Assembly (NCBI GenBank): GCA_963764315.1
Contig: CAVXSB010000006.1
Location: 248,001-312,000 of the forward strand
Length of the DNA: 64,000 nt
Source of the DNA: DATLWN01 sp963764315
Lineage (GTDB): Bacteria > Pseudomonadota > Zetaproteobacteria > Mariprofundales > Mariprofundaceae
Reading direction: 5' to 3'
Below, one piece after another: positions 1 through 6,590 of this stretch. The notes under the pieces were generated by a model. It ran no database searches and was not told the DNA's origin. It saw only the letters and a list, made by a program, of their open reading frames with translations. Numbering within the stretch: position 1 is the stretch's first letter; every line of letters starts with the position of its first letter. The translations under genes were made by a program, and so were the position numbers.

Positions 1-614
1 ATGCCGATGCGGCTGTGCGGGCCGTGTTTGAGGACAGCCTGGAGATCGGCCTGTCGCTGCGCCGGCTGGGATTTACCCACAACTGTGCGCCGGTGCTCGA
101 CGTCTTCCATGCCGAGGGGCATGGCATCATCGGCGAGCGTGCCTATTCGCATCGTCCCGACATCGTCGCCGCCCTCGGGGCGGCCTGCATGCGGGGCCTG
201 CAGGAGGCGGGCATCGCCGCGGTGGGCAAGCACTACCCGGGGCATGGTCGCGCCGACGCCGATTCGCACCTGGCCGTGCCGTATGTGCATGCGGGGCTGC
301 CGGTATTGCTGGCCGAAGCCGAGCCGTTTCGCGACCTAGTCGCGCAGGGTCTGCCCCACATCATGACGGCGCATGTGATCTACGATCAGGTCGATGCCGA
401 GGTGGCCACGCTGTCGCGCTTCTGGCTGCGTGATGTGCTGCGCCAGCGCCTGGGCTTCACGGGCCGCATCTGGAGCGACGATCTGAGCATGAAGGGCGTG
501 GGTGACGACGTGCCCGATGCCGCCCACCGGGCACTTGAAGCCGGCTGCGACGTGCTGCTTGCCTGTCAGCCCGAGGGGGTGGCGGCCCTCTACCGCATGC
601 TGGGCTGCGCATGA
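1..614 (+). CDS. nagZ: Beta-N-acetylhexosaminidase NagZ (5' end outside window)
   Basis: Glycoside hydrolase family 3 enzyme that removes GlcNAc from anhydro-muropeptides in the cytoplasm during cell wall recycling. The frame is open from base 3 and gives 203 residues; the family is usually about 340, so roughly the first 130 are missing. The hallmark KHYPGHG is followed by DSHLAVP, the loop that supplies the catalytic His in NagZ. WSDDLSM carries the nucleophilic Asp. The stop at 612-614 is followed by a 60-nt gap to the next gene. The link to mpl further on is functional inference only. Confidence 0.93.
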   Translation, partial: ADAAVRAVFEDSLEIGLSLRRLGFTHNCAPVLDVFHAEGHGIIGERAYSHRPDIVAALGAACMRGLQEAGIAAVGKHYPGHGRADADSHLAVPYVHAGLPVLLAEAEPFRDLVAQGLPHIMTAHVIYDQVDAEVATLSRFWLRDVLRQRLGFTGRIWSDDLSMKGVGDDVPDAAHRALEAGCDVLLACQPEGVAALYRMLGCA

Positions 615-674
615 TTGCACGATCGGGCCGAGACAGTACATTGTCGCCATCCCACCCATGATCCGGAGGACGCG

Positions 675-1832
675 ATGTCGGACGTACTGAACGCGAAGGA
701 ACTGGCGCGGTATAACCGCCACATCATCCTGCCGCAGGTGGGGTTGGCGGGGCAGGAACGGCTGAAGCAGGCGCGGGTGCTGTGTATCGGCACCGGTGGT
801 CTGGGTAGCCCCATCGCCCTGTACCTGGCCGCCGTCGGCGCCGGCACCCTGGGCCTCGTCGATTTCGACGTCGTCGAGGATTCGAATCTGCAGCGGCAGA
901 TCGTGCACGGCACCGCGGATATCGGCCGGCCCAAGGTCGAGTCGGCGCGCGACCGGCTTCTGGATCTCAATCCGAACCTCTCGGTGGAGCTGCACGGCGA
1001 GGGTATCACGCGCGCCAATGTGCGCGCCCTGGTGCAGGGCTACGATGTCATCATCGACGGCACCGACAATTTCCCGACCCGCTATCTCGTCAACGATGCC
1101 TGCGTACTCGAGGGCAAGCCGCTCGTCTATGCCTCGATCTTCCAGTTCGAGGGGCAGGTCAGCGTGTTCAATCACGAGGGCGGTCCCTGCTACCGCTGCC
1201 TGTATCCGGCGCCGCCGCCGCCGGGGATGGTGCCGTCATGCTCCGAGGGCGGCGTGCTGGGCGTGCTGCCCGGTGCCATAGGCGTGCTGCAGGCCACCGA
1301 GGCGGTGAAGATCATCCTGGGCAAGGGCCGTACGCTGTCCGGGCGATTGATGCTGTACGATGCGCTGGACATGCACTTCCGCGAGGTCAAGCTGCGCCGC
1401 GATCCGGCCTGCCCGGCCTGCGGCGAGAACCCCAGCATCGGCGATGTGGAGGCCTACGAGCAGTTCTGCGGCCTGCCGCCGACGGAGACGGCGGGGCAAA
1501 AGGAGAAGCTGCGGGACGACGAGATCAACCCGCGCCAGCTGGCCAGCCGCATGCGCGCCAATCCGGATCTGTTCCTGCTCGACGTGCGCGAGCCGTTCGA
1601 GATCGAGATCTGCCACATCGACGGGGCCTGGCAGATTCCGCTTGGGGTGCTGCCTCTGCGTTATGCGGAAGTGCCGCAGGACCGCGAGGTCGTGGTGCAC
1701 TGTCGTTCGGGAGCACGCTCGGCCCAGGCCGTGCAGTTCCTGCAGTCGCGCGGCTATACGCGAGTACAGAATCTTGTCGGCGGCATTCTGCGCTGGATCG
1801 ACGAGATAGACCCGAGCCAGCCCAAGTACTGA
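675..1832 (+). CDS. moeZ: MoeB/ThiF-type adenylyltransferase fused to rhodanese domain (MoeZ-like)
   Basis: Activates the C-terminal glycine of a ubiquitin-like sulfur carrier (MoaD/ThiS type) by adenylation and, through its rhodanese domain, can supply the sulfur. It has 385 residues. The N-terminal E1-like domain shows GTGGLGSP (ATP-binding loop, about residue 39), DNFPTRYLVND, zinc-ligand pairs CYRC and CPAC, and a Cys in PSCSEGG. The C-terminal rhodanese domain, from about residue 280, carries the active-site loop CRSGAR. ATG at 675 is chosen because GGAGGA lies at 665-670; the open frame extends upstream without a ribosome site. The carrier protein it serves is not in the window. Confidence 0.9.
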   Translation: MSDVLNAKELARYNRHIILPQVGLAGQERLKQARVLCIGTGGLGSPIALYLAAVGAGTLGLVDFDVVEDSNLQRQIVHGTADIGRPKVESARDRLLDLNPNLSVELHGEGITRANVRALVQGYDVIIDGTDNFPTRYLVNDACVLEGKPLVYASIFQFEGQVSVFNHEGGPCYRCLYPAPPPPGMVPSCSEGGVLGVLPGAIGVLQATEAVKIILGKGRTLSGRLMLYDALDMHFREVKLRRDPACPACGENPSIGDVEAYEQFCGLPPTETAGQKEKLRDDEINPRQLASRMRANPDLFLLDVREPFEIEICHIDGAWQIPLGVLPLRYAEVPQDREVVVHCRSGARSAQAVQFLQSRGYTRVQNLVGGILRWIDEIDPSQPKY

Positions 1833-1846
1833 TCGCGATCGGCGGC

Positions 1847-2698
1847 TCAGTGGCCGCCTTCGTCCTTGATGACGCGGACGGGAAACGGCTCCGTGACGCT
1901 GCCCGTATACAGGGACAGATGCGGGAACGGAATCTCGATGCCTTCGGCATCGAATGCGTTCTTGATCTCCTCTTGGATGCTGTTCTTTAGCTCGAGGAAG
2001 TTTTCACGGGCAGCCCAGACAGAGAACTGTATGTCCAGAGATGACGCACCGAAGCCCAGAAAGATGAAAAGCGGCTTCGGTTCGTCCAGGCACAACGGGT
2101 TATGAGATGCGATACGCATCAGTTCGTTGCGTACGCGGGAGATGTCCTCCTTGTAGGCCACGCCGATCTTCAGATCCAGCCTGCGGATGGGGAAACGGGA
2201 CAGGGTCGTGACCTCGGCTTTCATCACCGATTCGTTCGGAATGCGCACGAAGAGGTTGTCGAAGGTGCGCAGCTTGATCGACAGCAGATCGATCGACAGT
2301 ACTTCGCCGGTGGTGTCGCCGATCTTCACCACATCCTTCACGGAGAACGGCTTCTCGCTGATCAGGAACAGGCCGCTAATGAGATTGGAGGCCGCGGTTT
2401 GCGATGCGAAGCCGATGGCTACCGAGAAGATGCCGGCGGCGCCGAGCAGCACGCTGAGGTCAAAGCCGAGCTGACGTAGGGCCATGACCGCGAACATGAC
2501 CAGGATGGTGTAGAAGATCACCCGCCGAGTAAGCTGTGCGTGAAGGGCGTTCAGGCGCTTGGCTGTGAACCTGCGCGTGGCCGTGGAGGCGATCTTGGCA
2601 ATGATGATGCCGGTGCCCATGAGGACGACGGCCTGGGCCACAGGCAGGAGTTTTATGTTCATCCACACCGTGTTCATGGCATCAACCCAGCCACTCAT
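1847..2698 (-). CDS. mscS: Small-conductance mechanosensitive channel, MscS family
   Basis: Inner-membrane channel that opens on membrane tension and releases solutes during hypo-osmotic shock. It has 283 residues, the length of E. coli-type MscS. Three hydrophobic segments lie at about 17-36, 58-80 and 83-105. The pore-lining third helix continues into GFASQTAASNLISG, followed by the cytoplasmic beta domain (IGDTTGEV, VRIPNE). The start at 2698 overlaps the upstream DUF432 gene by 17 nt. An internal ATG at 2677 would remove the overlap and cannot be excluded. It is convergent with moeZ across 14 bases. Confidence 0.92.
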   Translation of the reverse strand: MSGWVDAMNTVWMNIKLLPVAQAVVLMGTGIIIAKIASTATRRFTAKRLNALHAQLTRRVIFYTILVMFAVMALRQLGFDLSVLLGAAGIFSVAIGFASQTAASNLISGLFLISEKPFSVKDVVKIGDTTGEVLSIDLLSIKLRTFDNLFVRIPNESVMKAEVTTLSRFPIRRLDLKIGVAYKEDISRVRNELMRIASHNPLCLDEPKPLFIFLGFGASSLDIQFSVWAARENFLELKNSIQEEIKNAFDAEGIEIPFPHLSLYTGSVTEPFPVRVIKDEGGH

Positions 2699-3506
2699 GG
2701 ATCGTATGCAGCAACGAGGCAGTGGGCTTGTTTTCGCGCGGCTTACGCAGGCGACTGCCTTTGCCGGCCTCCTTGGGCATCTTACCAGAGATATCCAGGG
2801 AAGCTGTTTCCCCGCCCTTGCCGCAGACCAAGGTCACGACATCGGTCCATATCTCTGCGTATTCGCTGGCGAATATCGACAGGTAGGGAACTGGCAGGCT
2901 GATCTGGTCGAGATGGAAGATTTCTGTGTCGTCGTTTTTGACCACGACCGGGGTGATGGCACGGTGCTGGCGATGCAGCAGGTTGTCCGCATCGATACGG
3001 GCATGCGTGAGGCTGGAGTAGCAAAGCTTGCCTTCCATGGTGTTGGGGCCGAACCACAGATCCGAGGGGCGAAAGATCGGGGCATCCAGCAACGAAATCG
3101 CACGGTCGTGCACCTCGGCACTCAGCCATAACGGAGAGCTGACGTACAGGCGCACGGCGATGCCGGGCGGGATGGATAAGGCATTGGCAGGGCGGGCCAC
3201 CACCGGACGATCGGCCAGGGCTGGGTTGACGGTTAATTTCGGCTCGGTACTGGAGGAAATGAAACGTTCCATGCCTGCGTCTGTCGGCATGGAGTGCGCT
3301 TTCGTGACCCGCGCGCGGACATCTTCGGTTGGCTCCGGGGTCGATGTGGCCGCGAGTACCTGCCATTCGCGCTCCCTACGGCAGATCAGGATGCGGCTCG
3401 GTCCGAAAGCGATGCTGGTGATTTCACCGATAGCGGGCGTGTATTCACCCCACCACGGAGCGTCGCGCTTTCGCTCCGATTTTCCTTGAGCAGTTCCAGT
3501 AGGCAT
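2682..3506 (-). CDS. DUF432-like protein of unknown function
   Basis: A 274-residue soluble protein with no signal peptide or membrane segment visible. The sequence (GEITSIAFGPSRILI near the N-terminus, AVRLYVSSPLW mid-way, RIDADNLL) looks like DUF432, a family of unknown function that I recall lying next to MscS genes. Family assignment is from recollection and is moderately secure. It overlaps mscS by 17 nt, is read first, and so is probably translationally coupled to the channel. A role in channel regulation is inference from this pairing. No clear ribosome site precedes the ATG at 3506. Confidence 0.6.
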   Translation of the reverse strand: MPTGTAQGKSERKRDAPWWGEYTPAIGEITSIAFGPSRILICRREREWQVLAATSTPEPTEDVRARVTKAHSMPTDAGMERFISSSTEPKLTVNPALADRPVVARPANALSIPPGIAVRLYVSSPLWLSAEVHDRAISLLDAPIFRPSDLWFGPNTMEGKLCYSSLTHARIDADNLLHRQHRAITPVVVKNDDTEIFHLDQISLPVPYLSIFASEYAEIWTDVVTLVCGKGGETASLDISGKMPKEAGKGSRLRKPRENKPTASLLHTIHEWLG

Positions 3507-3583
3507 GGGGCTACTCTAGACCGAAAGGAATTCCCACATCCAGTCCCAATGCGGCTGTGGCATGCGTGTGGCGGGACCAGTGG

Positions 3584-3599
3584 CCCATGCTAGCATGGG
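3584..3599. repeat. 16-bp perfect palindrome before lipB
   Basis: CCCATGCTAGCATGGG reads identically on both strands and ends 5 bases before the chosen lipB start, between lipB and the divergent DUF432/mscS operon. It could be an operator. If translation starts at the in-frame ATG at 3587, it would instead be coding. Confidence 0.4.
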
Positions 3600-3604
3600 A
3601 CCCC

Positions 3605-4249
3605 ATGATGAGCGCGGAAGCGGAAGAAACGATGGACGATGGCGCCGTGCCCGCAGCATGGCTGGGCCGTCAGCCTTACGGGACGATGTGGGCGCGCCTG
3701 CAGGCACGTGCCGCCGCCATCGCCGCCGGTGATGCGCCAGAAAGCATCTGGTGCTGCGAGCACGATCCGGTGTACACGACGGGCATGCGTGGGCGCGATA
3801 ACCGCATCGTGGACACACTGCCTGCCCCCATGGTGCGTACCGACCGGGGCGGGGAGACCACCTTCCACGGCCCCGGCCAGCTCATGCTGTACCCGCTGAT
3901 TCACCTGCGCGCCCGCGGGCTCGGCGCCCGCCGCTATGTGGAGATACTGGAGGAATCGTGCCTGCTCACCCTGGCGGATTTGGGGGTGACGGCGCAGCGA
4001 CGTTGTGGATTCCCCGGGGTCTGGACCGAGACCGGTAAGATCGCAGCGCTGGGTATCCGCATCGGCCAGGGCGTGGCCTATCACGGCATGGCGCTGAACG
4101 TGCGCGTCGATCCCGAGTGGTTCGCCTGCATCCGGCCATGCGGCCTGGGCCAGCCGGTGGATACCGTCGCGCGGCACGGTGTTCACCTGCCCGACGACAG
4201 GGATCTGGCCATGATCTGGGCGGGGCATCTGGCGGCGTTATTGCCCTGA
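3605..4249 (+). CDS. lipB: Octanoyl-[ACP]:protein octanoyltransferase LipB
   Basis: Transfers octanoyl from acyl carrier protein to lipoyl domains of 2-oxoacid dehydrogenases and the glycine cleavage H protein, the first step of lipoate synthesis. It has 214 residues. Family motifs are RGGETTFHGPGQ, TGKIAALGIRI with the catalytic Lys, and CGL in IRPCGLGQPV with the catalytic Cys. There is no convincing Shine-Dalgarno. ATG 3605 is the first of two tandem ATGs; 3587 is an in-frame alternative. No lipA is visible nearby. Confidence 0.92.
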   Translation: MMSAEAEETMDDGAVPAAWLGRQPYGTMWARLQARAAAIAAGDAPESIWCCEHDPVYTTGMRGRDNRIVDTLPAPMVRTDRGGETTFHGPGQLMLYPLIHLRARGLGARRYVEILEESCLLTLADLGVTAQRRCGFPGVWTETGKIAALGIRIGQGVAYHGMALNVRVDPEWFACIRPCGLGQPVDTVARHGVHLPDDRDLAMIWAGHLAALLP

Positions 4250-4366
4250 ATGGGTAGGGTCGATCCGCATTTACATCGGCCAGGCGAGCGATTAACGTTC
4301 GCGGCCCTTTGAGATCGGCGGATGAATGGTTATCATCACTTGCCCTTGCGCAAGATGGAGGTTCAG

Positions 4367-4738
4367 ATGGCCTTGACGAAGCAGCAGCTGGCCAAGTTTG
4401 ATGAGCAGCTCGTGGCCTGGAAGGCCGAGTTGCAGGAGGCCCAGACCCAGAGCGTGCACGCGCTGCACGAGATGGAGCAGGGCTCTTACCCCGATCCGAC
4501 CGATCAGGCGAGCATGGAAACCGATCTGAACTTCGATATCCGCATCAAGGATCGCGAGCGCAAGCTCATCCGTAAGATCGATCAGGCGCTGGATCGCATC
4601 AAGGAAGGCGAGTTCGGCCTATGCGAGTCCTGTGGCGGCGACATTGGCGTGAAGCGCCTTCAGGCCCGTCCGGTGACGACGCTGTGCATCGACTGCAAGA
4701 CCGCTCAGGAACAGGAAGAGCGCACCCGCTCCGAGTAA
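4367..4738 (+). CDS. dksA: RNA polymerase-binding transcription factor DksA
   Basis: Binds the secondary channel of RNA polymerase and, with ppGpp, reprogrammes transcription in the stringent response. It has 123 residues. The coiled coil carries the tip motif DPTDQAS, matching the two aspartates essential in E. coli DksA, then RDRERKLIRKID-like helix sequence (here KDRERKLIRKID). A four-Cys zinc finger follows (CESC...CIDC). The start at 4367 is preceded by GGAGG at 4357-4361 with 5-nt spacing, which favours it over two upstream ATGs. A hairpin follows the gene. Confidence 0.93.
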   Translation: MALTKQQLAKFDEQLVAWKAELQEAQTQSVHALHEMEQGSYPDPTDQASMETDLNFDIRIKDRERKLIRKIDQALDRIKEGEFGLCESCGGDIGVKRLQARPVTTLCIDCKTAQEQEERTRSE

Positions 4739-4762
4739 TCCCATCCCACCGTTGCATTGCGA

Positions 4763-4789
4763 CCGTCCGGCCCTGGTGGTGCCGGACGG
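4763..4789 (+). terminator. Terminator-like hairpin after dksA
   Basis: CCGTCCGGC (4763-4771) pairs perfectly with GCCGGACGG (4781-4789) around a 9-base loop. The downstream tail (ctgcgttta) is poor in T, so intrinsic termination would be weak. Confidence 0.45.
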
Positions 4790-4924
4790 CTGCGTTTATG
4801 CGAGGCTTCGTGGCCTGGCTCCGGGAGGCCGCCCGGACCTCCAGGCATTCGCCGCCGGGAGAGTGCGGATGCCTTTGTTTGATTGTGACCGATGAAGCCG
4901 ATGATGGGATAGGAGGGCTGGAGA

Positions 4925-5554
4925 ATGGAAAAGCGGGTGTCATGGATGGCTGCCTTGTTGATCCTGTGTGCGGCGGCTCCTTCCGCCGCCATGGCGGCAA
5001 TGGACCAGGCCCAAGGCGATAAGCTGCAGCAGGCGGTTCAGGCCGGGGACCGCGGGGCACTCGACTCCCTTCGCCAGGCGGCGAAGAACGGCGATGCCAT
5101 CGCCCAGGACAAGCTCGGGGTGCTGTATGCTCGGGGCCAGGGCGTCAGGCAGGACTACGCCCTGGCCGCCCGCTGGTACCGCAAGGCCGCCCTGCAGGGA
5201 TGGCCCCAGGCACAGGTGCATCTGGGCATCCTGTATTCCGATGGCCGAGGCGTGGGGCGGGACTATCAGCAGGCGGAGCAGTGGCTGCTCAAGGCTGCGG
5301 ATCAGGGCGATGTGAATGGCATGACCAGCCTTGGCATCCTGTACGAGCTGGGCCTTGGTGTGCATCGGAACCGTGTGATCGCCTATGCGCTGTATACGCT
5401 TGCCGTTGCCAGTGGCGGCCCTCATGACGCCGTCTTCTACCGTAATCGCCTGCACAATTACATTAACCAGGCTGCTCGCGCCAAGGCGAATAAGCTGATG
5501 CAGGAAATGCAGAAAGCGAAGAGCGTATCCGCGGTGCTCAAGCAGCCGGCATAG
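4925..5554 (+). CDS. Exported Sel1-repeat protein
   Basis: A 209-residue protein with an N-terminal signal peptide (hydrophobic MAALLILCAAAPSAAMA, predicted cleavage after AMA near residue 24). Two to three Sel1-like TPR repeats follow, recognisable by AQDKLGVLYARGQGV, AQVHLGILYSDGRGV and GMTSLGILYELGLGV at about 36-residue intervals. Such solenoids mediate protein-protein contacts; the partner here is unknown. AGGAGG lies 9 nt before the ATG. The C-terminal 50 residues are helical and lysine-rich. Periplasmic location is inferred from the signal. Confidence 0.85.
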   Translation: MEKRVSWMAALLILCAAAPSAAMAAMDQAQGDKLQQAVQAGDRGALDSLRQAAKNGDAIAQDKLGVLYARGQGVRQDYALAARWYRKAALQGWPQAQVHLGILYSDGRGVGRDYQQAEQWLLKAADQGDVNGMTSLGILYELGLGVHRNRVIAYALYTLAVASGGPHDAVFYRNRLHNYINQAARAKANKLMQEMQKAKSVSAVLKQPA

Positions 5555-5639
5555 GGTCCCATCGAAGGGTGGGGGAAAATCGTAGCGCAACCGGCAGTTG
5601 ATTCCCGATCGACAAGCTTCGTGCCCTACTGGTTTTGGT

Positions 5640-6503
5640 TCACAGTCGTTTGCGGATTGCCTGCAATTCCTTTCGGCGTTTTGCATCGGTTTTGGGATAG
5701 CTCATATCGAGCGTTTTGAACGTATCGAGAATAATCTGTGAAATGATCAGCCGGGCGTTTTTCTTGTCGTCGGCGGGAACGACATACCAGGGTGCATTTT
5801 TTGTGCTCGTTGCGCTCAGGCAGGCCTCATAGGCCTTCATGTATTGATTCCAGAATCCTCTCTCTTCAATATCAGCAAGACTGAATTTCCAGTTTTTTTC
5901 GGGCTCATCGATGCGAGCAAGAAAGCGCTTGCGCTGCTCTTCCTCCGAAAGATGGAGAAAGAACTTGATGATTCGCGTGCCGTTACGATAGAGATGGTCT
6001 TCCAGGTCCACGATGGAACGATATCGTTCCGTCCAGATAGATTCCTCGTCTAGCAACGCATCCGGCAGCCCCTGGGTGCGCAGAATCTCCGGATGCACCC
6101 GCACGATCAGCACCTCCTCGTAATAGGAGCGGTTGAAGATGCCGATGCGGCCGCGTTCCGGTAAGGAGCGGGTGGTGCGCCACAGGAAGTCGTGCTCCAG
6201 CTCGGTGGCGCTCGGGTGCTTGAAGCTGAACACCTGGCAGCCTTGCGGATTGACGCCGGACATCACGTGCCGGATGGCGCCGTCCTTGCCGGCGGCGTCC
6301 ATGGCCTGAAAGATCAGCAGCAAGGCATAGCGATTCGAGGCATAGTGCAGGCGTTGGAGCGCGCTCAGCTCCTCCACGTGTTCCTTGAGCATTTTGTGGT
6401 AATGCTTCTTTGACTTGTAAACAGGATCCACGAGCATCGGCCACTTCTCGAGTTTGACATTTTCGCCTTCCTGCACCTGAAAATCCTTCGAATTGATTTT
6501 CAT
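5640..6503 (-). CDS. ppk2: Polyphosphate kinase 2 family, class III-like
   Basis: Transfers phosphate between inorganic polyphosphate and adenine nucleotides. It has 287 residues with a P-loop-like AMDAAGKDG at about 67-75, GVNPQGCQVFSFK, and a second motif GIFNRSYYEEVL at about 121-132. GVNPQGCQVFSFK and GRIGIFNRSYYEEV resemble class III PPK2, which can phosphorylate both AMP and ADP; this class call is from recollection. It lies 87 nt downstream of the H+-ATPase on the same strand and is probably co-transcribed with it. No ppk1 or ppx is visible. Confidence 0.9.
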   Translation of the reverse strand: MKINSKDFQVQEGENVKLEKWPMLVDPVYKSKKHYHKMLKEHVEELSALQRLHYASNRYALLLIFQAMDAAGKDGAIRHVMSGVNPQGCQVFSFKHPSATELEHDFLWRTTRSLPERGRIGIFNRSYYEEVLIVRVHPEILRTQGLPDALLDEESIWTERYRSIVDLEDHLYRNGTRIIKFFLHLSEEEQRKRFLARIDEPEKNWKFSLADIEERGFWNQYMKAYEACLSATSTKNAPWYVVPADDKKNARLIISQIILDTFKTLDMSYPKTDAKRRKELQAIRKRL

Positions 6504-6590
6504 TTTATCTCTCCCTTGTCACAAGCTGCATGGGTTCTGTCTGGTACGCATGAGGCTTGCGGACATTGCTGCAAGCTTCGTCCGTACCGC

